Positions 1 through 7,968 of a stretch of 38,158 nucleotides of DNA are shown one piece after another. Origin of the DNA: Vicingaceae bacterium (GTDB lineage: Bacteria; Bacteroidota; Bacteroidia; Flavobacteriales_E; Vicingaceae). The notes under the pieces were generated by a model that was not told the origin of the DNA, made no database searches, and saw only the letters and a list, made by a program, of their open reading frames with translations. The position numbers and the translations under genes are program-made. Where the stretch lies: assembly GCA_029210015.1 (NCBI GenBank), contig JARGOE010000005.1, forward strand, positions 11,473-49,630, read 5' to 3'. The first letter of the stretch is position 1; each line of letters opens with the position of its first letter.

Positions 1-451
1 CAGCTAAGTTTCCCCCAATAAAACAACTTCCTTTACTTGCTGGGTCAGGTGGATAAAACAACCCTTTTTCTTGAACAGCTTCTTGAAACACTTGTGTTAT
101 AACCCCAGGTTCTATAGTAGCTTGAAAATTACGTTCATCAATTTCTAATATTTGGTTAAATCTCTCCATAGAGAGCAACACACCTTTATTTATAGGTAAG
201 GCTCCTCCACTTAACCCAGTTCCAGCTCCTCTAGGAGTTAATGGGATATTATGTTGATTACATAATTTAATTATTTCAGAAATTTCTTGTGGTGTTCTTG
301 GGAGCGCTACAACTTCTGGATAAAATATTAAGTCTTCAGTTTCATCATGCCCATATTTTTTAAATGCATCTTCACTATAGAGAACATATTTTTCTCCAAT
401 AATTGAAATGATTAATTGAATAAACTCCTGGTTAACTGAATTGTAATCCAT
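1..451 (-). CDS. FAD-linked oxidase, GlcD-like (3' part outside window)
   Basis: This is the N-terminal 150 codons of a GlcD/D-lactate dehydrogenase-type flavoprotein that oxidises a 2-hydroxy acid. The gene runs off the left edge, so its C-terminal half is not visible. The start is the ATG at 451 and the protein begins MDYNSVNQEF. The FAD_binding_4 (PCMH-fold) signature is clear: PRTPQEISEIIKLC, then RGAGTGLSGGALP around residue 76, then EPGVIT and GLFYPPDPAS further on. The last visible residues, GSCFIGGNLA, match the conserved segment that contacts the FAD diphosphate. The substrate (glycolate, lactate or another hydroxy acid) cannot be decided from this part. Nor can I tell whether a C-terminal Fe-S domain is fused, as it is in many bacterial homologues. 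The family call is firm. Confidence 0.88.
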   Translation of the reverse strand, partial: MDYNSVNQEFIQLIISIIGEKYVLYSEDAFKKYGHDETEDLIFYPEVVALPRTPQEISEIIKLCNQHNIPLTPRGAGTGLSGGALPINKGVLLSMERFNQILEIDERNFQATIEPGVITQVFQEAVQEKGLFYPPDPASKGSCFIGGNLA

Positions 452-510
452 ATGCTAAAATATTAGCTTTAAAATTAATTAATTACTTAGATTTAATTAG
501 CAATTAATTT

Positions 511-518
511 TATATTTG
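511..518 (+). promoter_or_regulatory. Bacteroidota -7 element for tRNA-Arg
   Basis: TATATTTG is an exact match to the Bacteroidota -7 consensus TAnnTTTG. It lies 10 bases before the tRNA, so transcription would begin near 525, giving a very short 5' leader. I see no clear TTG at -33. Confidence 0.6.
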
Positions 519-528
519 CAGAAATGAT

Positions 529-602
529 GGCCCTGTAGCACAACTGGATAATGCACCTCGTTACGGCCGAGGAGATTTGGGGTTCGAATCCCTACAGGGT
601 CA
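529..602 (+). tRNA. tRNA-Arg (anticodon ACG)
   Basis: A full cloverleaf can be drawn. The acceptor is GGCCCTG pairing with CAGGGTC, with one G-U pair at the second position. The anticodon stem is CCTCG/CGAGG around the loop TTACGGC, so the anticodon is ACG at 563-565. The T arm is TGGGG TTCGAAT CCCTA. The discriminator base is A602. CCA is not encoded, so it must be added after transcription. ACG is read as ICG after deamination and decodes CGU, CGC and CGA. Confidence 0.97.
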
Positions 603-603
603 C

Positions 604-637
604 AAAAAAAAAGCCCACTCATAGAGTGGGCTTTTTT
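604..637. terminator. bidirectional rho-independent terminator
   Basis: GCCCACTC (613-620) and GAGTGGGC (624-631) form an 8-bp stem with the loop ATA. It is flanked by A9 on the left and T6 on the right. It can stop the tRNA-Arg transcript (rightward) and the MATE operon transcript (leftward). Confidence 0.92.
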
Positions 638-647
638 AATTATGGAA

Positions 648-1979
648 TTATATTTGAACCTTACCCCAGTTTCCCCATTTTAAATAGGCAAATGACATAA
701 TGCCTAATAGTCCAAAATAGATAAATTCGGTACACCAAACATATGGCAAACTCATTTTTAGTTGGATTGCTATATAGTAGGTAATAACTAGATATATTGA
801 AATTGTAATTGCTTCAATTATTAATGAAACTTTAGTGTTTCCTGTACCACTTACTCCATTAAAAAAGATAAATGCTGTAGCAAAAAAGAACATAGTGAAA
901 CTTATAACAGTTAAAGTGGAGAGGCTAGCACTAATCAACCCTAAATCATTGGTGTAAAACCCTAAAATTTGTGTTGGAAATAGCTGTGTAATTGTAAACA
1001 TTATAAGTGTACTTATTAAACTTAGTATAATTACTCGTTTTATTAAAGTTAAAACCAAATTGTTATTTCCTTGTCCAATTAGGTTACTAACTAAAGTGTT
1101 GGTAGCAGAACTAAAACCAAACAAAGGAATCATTAATACCATATAAATACTTCTTATAATGTGAGAAATGGCTAAATCACGTTCTCCCAATTTTTCTATT
1201 ATCATAAAGAAAATAAACCAAGAACTTAATGATAAAAAATTCTGCATCATTATTGGGCTACCAACATTTAGTATTCGTTTAAAAACATTAGTGTTAAATT
1301 TTTTGAAGCCAAAAAGATTGTATTTTTTTAAATCAACTTTTATATATGTATAGAAGATGAAATAAAATAATGCTGTAACTTCAGCCAATACTGATGCTAA
1401 TGCTGCACCTTTTATTCCCATTTCTGGGAAACCAAAATTTCCGAAGATTAAAACATAATCTAAAAATACATTTACTAACATTAAAATGACGGTGGTATAA
1501 ATTAAAACCCGTGTTTTAGTTGTTCCTACATAAAATGCTATAAATGTAAAATTGATGAAGGCGAAAAGAATCCCAAAAGCTCTATAGTCTAAGTATTCAA
1601 CTGATGCTGCTAAAATATTTTCTGATTTGGTAATTCCACTTAATAAATAAGGTGAACCAAATTTTATTAATAGAAACAATAAAAAACCAAGAGGTATAAT
1701 AAAGTAGATGCAGTGGTCGAAAATATTACCTATTTGAGAATAGTTTTTTTCTCCATTTCTTCTTCCAATAATAATTTGAGCTCCAGTAGTAAAACCCATA
1801 CCCGTTATTACTAATACAAAATAGAAGATACCTGCATTTCCTCCAGCACCTAAAGCAACTTCACCAAGTCTACCTAAAAACATAGTGTCAGTAACATTAA
1901 TTACATTTTGGGCCACTCCACTAATAATAATGGGTAGGGCAATCATTAAAATGTTTTTATAGGAAATATTTCCCTCCAT
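648..1979 (-). CDS. MATE family multidrug/sodium antiporter
   Basis: A 443-residue polytopic inner-membrane protein with about 12 hydrophobic segments, the normal size for MATE exporters of the NorM/DinF type, which use a Na+ or H+ gradient to expel cationic compounds. The N-terminal MatE repeat shows the family pattern: ALPIIISGVAQNVINVTDTMFLGRLG in halves around residues 14-39, then GAGGNAGIFYF. The second repeat starts near residue 235 with VGSPIMMQNF. The ATG overlaps the rsmD stop by one base (TAATG), so the two genes are translationally coupled. It is the last gene of the DUF3822-rsmD-MATE unit and ends just before the terminator at 604-637. The substrate is unknown. Confidence 0.9.
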   Translation of the reverse strand: MEGNISYKNILMIALPIIISGVAQNVINVTDTMFLGRLGEVALGAGGNAGIFYFVLVITGMGFTTGAQIIIGRRNGEKNYSQIGNIFDHCIYFIIPLGFLLFLLIKFGSPYLLSGITKSENILAASVEYLDYRAFGILFAFINFTFIAFYVGTTKTRVLIYTTVILMLVNVFLDYVLIFGNFGFPEMGIKGAALASVLAEVTALFYFIFYTYIKVDLKKYNLFGFKKFNTNVFKRILNVGSPIMMQNFLSLSSWFIFFMIIEKLGERDLAISHIIRSIYMVLMIPLFGFSSATNTLVSNLIGQGNNNLVLTLIKRVIILSLISTLIMFTITQLFPTQILGFYTNDLGLISASLSTLTVISFTMFFFATAFIFFNGVSGTGNTKVSLIIEAITISIYLVITYYIAIQLKMSLPYVWCTEFIYFGLLGIMSFAYLKWGNWGKVQI

Positions 1980-2512
1980 TAAATTTCGAAAATGCTAAAA
2001 TTTACATTGCCACACTTACGATGTTTACTAAAGTTAGGGTATTCAGAAAAATCCCAGTTCCTGTCATGCTCAACAATCAACATTCCGTTTTCATTTAATA
2101 ATCCTTTCTCAAAAACTAATTCAGGAATTTCATTGATGTTTTTTAAATCATAAGGGGGGTCAGCAAAAATAATATCGTATTGTTTTGGGTATGTTCTTAG
2201 GTACTTAAAAACATCATTTTTAAATACACTAATTTGTTTAAAGTCTAGTTCTCTGCTCGTTTTTTTTATATAACTCACACAATGAAAACTGCCATCAATA
2301 CAAGTTATTTCTTTAGCACCTCGAGATGCAAATTCATATGATATATTACCTGTTCCACTAAATAAATCTAAAACACTTAACTGGTCAATATCATAATCAT
2401 TAGTAATGATATTAAATAGAGATTCTTTGCCAAAATCGGTTGTTGGACGAACAGGTAAATTTTTAGGTGCAGTTAATCTTTTGCCTTTATACTTTCCACT
2501 AATTATTCGCAT
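1979..2512 (-). CDS. rsmD: 16S rRNA (guanine966-N2)-methyltransferase RsmD
   Basis: RsmD methylates N2 of G966 in 16S rRNA within the assembled small subunit, using S-adenosylmethionine. The protein has 177 residues, close to the family length. It opens with RIISGKYKGKRL and RPTTDFGKESLFNI, both typical of RsmD. The SAM motif I is DLFSGTGNISYEFASRGA at residues 49-66. The catalytic motif IV is DPPY at 118-121. The gene overlaps the end of the DUF3822 gene by 10 bases and shares one base with the MATE start. This is consistent with a single transcript. Confidence 0.95.
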   Translation of the reverse strand: MRIISGKYKGKRLTAPKNLPVRPTTDFGKESLFNIITNDYDIDQLSVLDLFSGTGNISYEFASRGAKEITCIDGSFHCVSYIKKTSRELDFKQISVFKNDVFKYLRTYPKQYDIIFADPPYDLKNINEIPELVFEKGLLNENGMLIVEHDRNWDFSEYPNFSKHRKCGNVNFSIFEI

Positions 2513-3366
2513 AAAAACTGATTAAATAGGGAATGATGAAAATGATTAGGAGTTTCTTCTAAAATGTAACTATAAGTTATGTTATTGTTACGGTTAGCAA
2601 AGTTAATGGTGTTGATGTATTTATAAAGTGCTTTATAAATCTCATCGTTTTTAGTGATATTTCCAGTTAAAGTAATGATAGCTTCTTCATTATTTATACC
2701 CTGTTGGTCAAGAACAAAAAGTAGATAATAAATAAAATCTTCATTACTCTTATAATCAAAAGAATTATAGAGTGCTAGTTTTTGATTTTTGATAATAATA
2801 ACTTGAAACGATTCTTTCATTACATTAACATACACGGAAGAAATAGCTTTATTTGCTTTAGCATCTGTTAAAGCGGCTTCAATTAGAGAAGAAGAAAAGT
2901 GATTGAATTTTACATTAATAAAATCACTAAAAAGTGTGCTAATAAAATTTGGAATACTATATATGTTAGCTGCTGATAAATTAATAAGCTTGTCTGCTAT
3001 GTAATAATCATCTTCGCTTACAGAAAAATTAAACTTGTGGTATTCAGCTAATTTTTGTTGGTCTAAAATTGCATTAGGAATTAAAGTTGAGCGATTGTTA
3101 ACATAAGAAACATTAATGTTCTTAAAGTTCAGTTTGTAAAGAGTATTAATTGTTAATATTTCTTTTAGAATTTCAGCTAAAGCATGTTCGTTATAAATAT
3201 TTTCAAATTGATAACTCTCAAAACCAATAAAGGTTTTTGTGTTGAGGTCTAAAATGGTTTGTTTTAAACCATTTGTGCTTATTTCCATATAAAGCTTGTA
3301 ATGCAATGCATTACCCTTATTAAAGGATTTATCAAATAAACTAATATGTTGTTTGGGAGCTGACAT
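2503..3366 (-). CDS. DUF3822 family protein
   Basis: A 287-residue soluble protein without a signal peptide or membrane segment. Its sequence and its position directly upstream of rsmD match DUF3822, a Bacteroidota family predicted to have an actin-like ATPase (ASKHA/FtsA-like) fold. Recognisable parts are the N-terminal segment LYMEISTNGLKQTILDLNTK (residues 26-45) and the end ITYSYILEETPNHFHHSLFN. I see no intact nucleotide-binding loop that would prove ATPase activity. The role is unknown. The 10-base overlap with rsmD suggests linked expression, perhaps in ribosome maturation or a shared growth-related regulon. That last step is inference from gene order only. Confidence 0.78.
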   Translation of the reverse strand: MSAPKQHISLFDKSFNKGNALHYKLYMEISTNGLKQTILDLNTKTFIGFESYQFENIYNEHALAEILKEILTINTLYKLNFKNINVSYVNNRSTLIPNAILDQQKLAEYHKFNFSVSEDDYYIADKLINLSAANIYSIPNFISTLFSDFINVKFNHFSSSLIEAALTDAKANKAISSVYVNVMKESFQVIIIKNQKLALYNSFDYKSNEDFIYYLLFVLDQQGINNEEAIITLTGNITKNDEIYKALYKYINTINFANRNNNITYSYILEETPNHFHHSLFNQFLCE

Positions 3367-3383
3367 TAACTAAGGCTAAGTTA

Positions 3384-3418
3384 TAAAAAAAGGATGTGAA
3401 AAACTCACATCCTTTTTT
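3384..3418. terminator. rho-independent terminator, A/T tracts on both sides
   Basis: AGGATGTGA (3391-3399) pairs with TCACATCCT (3405-3413) around the loop AAAAC. The hairpin is flanked by A7 and T6. On the minus strand it ends the 3441-4034 gene. It lies only 18 bases before the DUF3822 start, so that operon must start inside this short gap or depend on read-through. Confidence 0.9.
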
Positions 3419-3440
3419 ATAAATATTTTATAGTAGGTTT

Positions 3441-4034
3441 TTACCAGTTTCCATTAGTAGTTGGATCTTCCATTGAGCCAATAGATAATGAATCTAACAT
3501 GTCATAACCTTCGTTTTCAGTTTTTAAACCAGCATATATATCTTTAAAGTAAGCAGTAACAGCAAATACTTTAACATTTACTTTTCCTTTTTCAACTTCA
3601 CCTGCATTTATTGAAAAGGTTTTGCCTCCAGCAAAAGGTACGTAAGGCATAGAATCAACTATTGCATCAAAATTATCAGTAAAAAGAATACTTCTTACAG
3701 GTATTTTTGTGGTATCCCTAGTAATAATACCTAATTCTAAAGCTTTTGCTTCTTGTCCTAATAAACTATCAGGTACTTCACCCTCCATTTTTACTTGTAC
3801 AATAGAATCGTTAGCTAAAAAATCGGCTAGTTTCTCAAAAGAGTTAGCATATTCTCCTCTAACTTTTTTGTACTCTACTTGAGCGTCTCTAATTTGTTCT
3901 AGTTTAGCTTGAACAACTTTGTTTCTAGTTTCAACAGTTTCAGTTAAAACAATTTTACTCTCAATACTATTCCATATTAAGTAGCCTATAAATATAGATA
4001 ACGCTACTAAACCTAATTGAATTCCTATTTTCAT
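3441..4034 (-). CDS. membrane-anchored periplasmic protein of unknown function
   Basis: I do not recognise a named family for this 197-residue protein. It has one N-terminal membrane segment (about residues 4-21, IGIQLGLVALSIFIGYLIWN) that looks like an uncleaved anchor. A charged helical stretch rich in K, E and Q follows at about 37-60 (VETRNKVVQAKLEQIRDAQ), then a soluble domain of about 130 residues with no cysteines. The helix-then-EYANSFEKLADFL pattern recalls pseudopilin-like or membrane-tethered coiled-coil proteins, but the similarity is weak. It is a single gene with its own likely promoter (TAGATTTG on the minus strand at 4060-4067) and a strong terminator. It is divergent from the RecD-like helicase. 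Confidence 0.75.
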   Translation of the reverse strand: MKIGIQLGLVALSIFIGYLIWNSIESKIVLTETVETRNKVVQAKLEQIRDAQVEYKKVRGEYANSFEKLADFLANDSIVQVKMEGEVPDSLLGQEAKALELGIITRDTTKIPVRSILFTDNFDAIVDSMPYVPFAGGKTFSINAGEVEKGKVNVKVFAVTAYFKDIYAGLKTENEGYDMLDSLSIGSMEDPTTNGNW

Positions 4035-4059
4035 AAATTACATTTTAATCTAATCATCA

Positions 4060-4067
4060 CAAATCTA
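4060..4067 (-). promoter_or_regulatory. Bacteroidota -7 element for the 3441-4034 gene
   Basis: On the minus strand this reads TAGATTTG, an exact TAnnTTTG match. The predicted start of transcription is near 4053, about 19 bases before the ATG at 4034. A TTG lies upstream (4093-4095) but at a longer spacing than usual. Confidence 0.5.
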
Positions 4068-4181
4068 CAATTTTTTTTATGCTATAATAACTCAATTTGA
4101 AAATTTAATATTATAAAAACATTTATTAATTAACAAAAGGGAGTATTTGTTCATTAAAGGTTAACTTGGTAAGTTGAAAAT

Positions 4182-5606
4182 ATGCAGAACCTTTTTTACA
4201 AATCATTATTAGAAAACTTTGGTTTTCAACCAACTAAAAATCAGTTAACAGTAATAGGAGAATTAACCGATTTTATTTTTTTGAAGATGCAAAAGCATCT
4301 TTTCGTACTGAAAGGATATGCGGGAACAGGTAAAACTTCTTTAGTTGGTGCTTTAGTAAAAACATTACCAACTATAAATTACGATTCTGTATTGTTAGCA
4401 CCAACAGGTAGGGCAGCAAAAGTATTATCAAACTACTCCAATAAACCTGCTTTCACTATTCATAAAATGATTTACCAATTAAGGAGTGGAGGAGATGGGT
4501 ATACCCGGTTTAGTATTAAACAAAACAAGTTTCAAAATACTATATTTTTAGTTGACGAATCAAGTATGATTAGCGATAGTGGAGGTTTAACTTCTTCAAG
4601 CTGGGGGGAGCAAAAAAGTTTATTGGATGACTTGTTAGAATATGTTTATTCTGGTATCAATTGTAAGTTGGTATTAATTGGAGATACAGCACAATTACCT
4701 CCAGTTGGTATGGAGTTAAGCCCTGCTTTGGATGAGAATTTCTTATATCATTCATATCGATTAAATATTGAATTTAATGAGTTAAGCGAAGTAGTTAGAC
4801 AAGCAGAAGATTCCGAAATATTGACTAATGCAACATTTTTAAGAGACAAAATTGCTTCTAAAAAAATGGATTTGCCTTTGTTTAAAAGCGTAAACAAGTC
4901 AGATGTAAAAACTATAAACGGAATTGAATTAGAAGATGAATTAGATAGTGCTTACGGTAAGTTTGGTGATGATAATGTAATGGTAATTACCAGAAGTAAT
5001 AAACGAGCTAACTTATTTAATTTACAGATACGTTCTAGAATTAGGTGGATGGAAGATGAAATTGCTTCTGGCGATTTTATGATGGTGGTAAAGAACAATT
5101 ATTTTTGGTTAGATGATGCTTCAAAAGCTGGCTTTATTGCCAATGGAGATATTGTAGAAATACTAAAAATTAGTGGGGAAGAAGAAATGTACGGTTTTCG
5201 ATTTGCAAACCTTACCATTAGAATGATAGATTACCCCAATGAACCCAATTTGGAAGTGAAAATCTTAATGGATAGCATTTTATCAGATACTCCATCTTTA
5301 CCAAGTGAAAAATTTAGAGAACTGTACGATGCTGTTTCAGAAGATTACAGTTTTGAACCTAATCGTAAAAAAAGGAACGAGTTAATTCGTAAAAACCCTT
5401 ATTATCAAGCTTTACAAGTTAAGTTTGCTTATGCAATAACTTGCCATAAATCGCAAGGTGGACAATGGGATGCAGTTTTTGTAGATCAAGGTTATTTAAC
5501 CGATGAAATGATAAATGTAGAATATTTACGCTGGTTGTATACAGCTATAACTAGAGCTAAAAAAGAATTGTATCTAGTTAATTTTAGTGAGCAGTTTTAT
5601 TCGTAA
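4182..5606 (+). CDS. RecD/Dda-like superfamily 1B DNA helicase
   Basis: A 474-residue ATP-dependent helicase of the RecD/Dda/Pif1 group, which moves 5' to 3' on single-stranded DNA. Walker A is GYAGTGKT at residues 45-52. Motif Ia follows as LLAPTGRAAKVL. Walker B is LVDESSMIS near residue 124, and motif III is VLIGDTAQLPPVG near 165. The UvrD_C_2 segment TCHKSQGGQWDAVFVD lies near 422, with the closing motif LYTAITRAKKELYLV. It lacks the long N-terminal regions of RecD and RecD2, so it is closer in size to phage Dda. It is not beside recB or recC and probably acts alone in replication or repair. A conserved link to the DUF3822-rsmD block in this phylum is my recollection and was not checked. 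Confidence 0.88.
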   Translation: MQNLFYKSLLENFGFQPTKNQLTVIGELTDFIFLKMQKHLFVLKGYAGTGKTSLVGALVKTLPTINYDSVLLAPTGRAAKVLSNYSNKPAFTIHKMIYQLRSGGDGYTRFSIKQNKFQNTIFLVDESSMISDSGGLTSSSWGEQKSLLDDLLEYVYSGINCKLVLIGDTAQLPPVGMELSPALDENFLYHSYRLNIEFNELSEVVRQAEDSEILTNATFLRDKIASKKMDLPLFKSVNKSDVKTINGIELEDELDSAYGKFGDDNVMVITRSNKRANLFNLQIRSRIRWMEDEIASGDFMMVVKNNYFWLDDASKAGFIANGDIVEILKISGEEEMYGFRFANLTIRMIDYPNEPNLEVKILMDSILSDTPSLPSEKFRELYDAVSEDYSFEPNRKKRNELIRKNPYYQALQVKFAYAITCHKSQGGQWDAVFVDQGYLTDEMINVEYLRWLYTAITRAKKELYLVNFSEQFYS

Positions 5607-5620
5607 ATATTGAAATAAGA

Positions 5621-6073
5621 TTATTTACTTAAACACCTTCTCACTTTTCGTTCGTGAGCTTTTTTCTCATCCATGGTGTTTTGCTTAGCAGCAAACATAA
5701 TTTTACATTCTCCAGTTTTCATAGCTTCAATATCTGCCATCGCTTTATCAAAATCTTCATCAGAAGTATTTTCTCCCATCATAATGTCTTGTAACTCTTT
5801 GTTCTTTTTAACACAATCACAAAAACTCATTCCACCTTCTTCAACTTCTGGCTCTGAATTAGAACCTTGCATAGCTTCTTGTAAACTTTGAGGTTCTTCA
5901 CTAACTTCTTCTTGATAAACACCTGTAGAACTTGTATCAGCAGCTGTGATTTCAGCATTTGGATCATCCACAACAACTTCTTCAATTACTTCCTCAACTG
6001 GCTCATCACCACCGCAAGAAGTTAAAAATAAAACAAAAGTAAAGATGCTTAAAAGTGCTACTAATTTTTTCAT
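5621..6073 (-). CDS. acidic lipoprotein with four conserved-looking cysteines
   Basis: The 150-residue product has a lipoprotein signal: MKKLVALL, a hydrophobic core, then the lipobox LTSC with Cys20 as the acylation site. After it comes a very acidic low-complexity linker (residues 23-80). The C-terminal domain (82-150) carries Cys85 and Cys87 in FCDCVKKN, then Cys123 and Cys147. The four cysteines could form two disulfides in the periplasm or bind a metal. I know no function. It is probably exported to the outer or inner membrane. The GGDE that follows Cys20 resembles acidic surface-export signals of Bacteroidota, but this is tentative. It lies 68 bases after the ABC exporter gene on the same strand and meets the helicase gene tail to tail. 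Confidence 0.8.
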   Translation of the reverse strand: MKKLVALLSIFTFVLFLTSCGGDEPVEEVIEEVVVDDPNAEITAADTSSTGVYQEEVSEEPQSLQEAMQGSNSEPEVEEGGMSFCDCVKKNKELQDIMMGENTSDEDFDKAMADIEAMKTGECKIMFAAKQNTMDEKKAHERKVRRCLSK

Positions 6074-6141
6074 AAGTGTTTATTTAAGTTAGGAATTTTA
6101 AAAGTAATAAAAAGTTTGTGAATTTGAATTGTGATGTTCAT

Positions 6142-7968
6142 CTAACTCGCAAATGTTTGTAAATCAGATAGCTTTTTATAAACGCCTGACTGATTTAACA
6201 ATTCTGTATGCGTACCTCTCTCAACAATCTCTCCTTGCTGTAATACTAATATTTCATCAGCATGTTGTATAGTAGATAGTCTGTGAGCAATAACAATAGA
6301 TGTTCTGTTTTGCATTAATTTAAATAAGGCGTCTTGAACTAATTTTTCAGATTCAGTATCTAAAGCAGAAGTCGCCTCATCTAGAATTAAAATAGGTGGG
6401 TTTTTTAGTACTGCTCTGGCAATACTGATACGTTGTCTTTGTCCGCCAGATAATTTCCCTCCTCTATCACCAATGCTAGTCTCATATCCTTTTTCCATTT
6501 GCATGATAAAATCATGGGCATTTGCAATTTTTGCTGCTTCAATAACTTGCTCTTTGGTTACATTTTCTGTTCCTAAAGTAATGTTATTAATGATAGAGTC
6601 ATTAAACAAAATAGATTCTTGCGTAACAATTCCCATTAAGTCTCGGAGATTATTTAGCCCTATTTCTTTTATGTTTACACCATCAATAAGAATTTCTCCT
6701 TTGTGGATATCATAAAAACGTGGGAGTAAATCTGCAAGGGTTGACTTTCCTCCTCCAGATTCACCAACGAGAGCAATGGTTTTACCTTTGTTAATGGTAA
6801 TGTTAATACCATTTAAAACTGTTTTTTCTTCGTATGCAAACTCAACATCTTTATAAGTAATAGCATCAGAAAAATTAGTTACTTTTTTTGGAGTTGCAGA
6901 ATCTGTAATGTCATTTTTAGCTTGTAAAACTTCTTCAAGTCTATCAGCTGAAGCAGCACCTTTTAATACAATTGCATAAGCAGTAGAAAATGCCTTAACT
7001 GGAGTAAGTAATCTGGCAAATAAAATAATATAAGCCATAAATTCACTACCACTAAAATTAGAGTCTCCTTCTAAAACTAAATTACCACCGTAAAAAACCA
7101 AGATAACCATAACAGTTATACCCATAAATTCACTTAAAGGAGCTGCAGCATCTCTTTTACGAGCCATTTTTAAAGTTAACTTGGTGTGTTGCTCATTTAT
7201 ATTATTGAATTTGTTTTTGATATGAGTTTCTGCATTAAAAGCTTTAATAATTCTAAGTCCTCCAAGAGTTTCTTCGATGCTAGATAATATGTTTCCTACC
7301 ATTTCTTGAACCTTGGTAGAAGACCGTCTTAAACTTTTACCTAATTGACCGATTATAACACCACTTACAGGTAGTAGTATCATTGCAAATAGGGTTAACT
7401 CGGCATTCATTATAATTAAAGTAGTTACATATAAGATTACTGCAATAGGCTCTCTAAACATAAGTTCTAAAGAGTTTAATATCGACCATTCTACTTCTTG
7501 AACATCCGAAGTCATTCTAGCCATGATGTCTCCTTTTCGTTGTTCAGAATAATAAGAGAGAGGTAATTCTAATGTTTTTGAATGAATTTTTTTACGTAAA
7601 TCACGAACAACTCCAGTCCTTAAAACGGAGATATAATACAAAGCCCCATAACGAAATACATTTTTAAATAGAGATAAAACACCAACAGAAACACATACAA
7701 ATAATAATGCTGCTGCTTTATCATTGTCCCCAATATACTGCTGCATGGTATAATTAAAATAATCTGCAGCAAATTCTTTAGTGTAAGCAAAAGTTGGCTC
7801 TGCAGCTATAATTTCTGTTTCCTGATTGAATAGCAAATTCAACAATGGAATAAAAAGCATTAAGGAAAGAAGTTCTAAAATAATCGATAAAATATTACAA
7901 AATACATTAATGAAAGCATATTTCTTATACCCAGCAGCATACTTTAATATTTTAGCAAAACTTTTCAT
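6142..7968 (-). CDS. MsbA-like ABC exporter (fused permease and ATPase)
   Basis: A 608-residue half-transporter in the inner membrane that would act as a homodimer. Residues 1-340 hold the six-helix ABC_membrane domain. The coupling region KKIHSKTLELPLSYYSEQRKGD in parts (around 130-150) and GDIMARMTSDVQEVE are typical of MsbA/lipid A flippases. The ATPase domain (about 365-600) has Walker A GESGGGKST near 403-411, signature LSGGQRQR near 510, Walker B ILILDEATSALD near 531 and the switch histidine in IAHRLST. An MsbA-type lipid or lipid A export role fits the family, but drug export cannot be excluded. The start directly abuts the purB stop, so the two are cotranscribed. Confidence 0.9.
   Translation of the reverse strand: MKSFAKILKYAAGYKKYAFINVFCNILSIILELLSLMLFIPLLNLLFNQETEIIAAEPTFAYTKEFAADYFNYTMQQYIGDNDKAAALLFVCVSVGVLSLFKNVFRYGALYYISVLRTGVVRDLRKKIHSKTLELPLSYYSEQRKGDIMARMTSDVQEVEWSILNSLELMFREPIAVILYVTTLIIMNAELTLFAMILLPVSGVIIGQLGKSLRRSSTKVQEMVGNILSSIEETLGGLRIIKAFNAETHIKNKFNNINEQHTKLTLKMARKRDAAAPLSEFMGITVMVILVFYGGNLVLEGDSNFSGSEFMAYIILFARLLTPVKAFSTAYAIVLKGAASADRLEEVLQAKNDITDSATPKKVTNFSDAITYKDVEFAYEEKTVLNGINITINKGKTIALVGESGGGKSTLADLLPRFYDIHKGEILIDGVNIKEIGLNNLRDLMGIVTQESILFNDSIINNITLGTENVTKEQVIEAAKIANAHDFIMQMEKGYETSIGDRGGKLSGGQRQRISIARAVLKNPPILILDEATSALDTESEKLVQDALFKLMQNRTSIVIAHRLSTIQHADEILVLQQGEIVERGTHTELLNQSGVYKKLSDLQTFAS

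Noticed and set aside
1168-1353. Plus-strand open frame inside the MATE gene
   Set aside because: It is the antisense shadow of a conserved transporter and shows no coding features of its own.
4182-6073. Helicase plus lipoprotein as an antiphage defence pair
   Set aside because: They are on opposite strands, the helicase is of a common housekeeping type and no nuclease or sensor gene is beside it.
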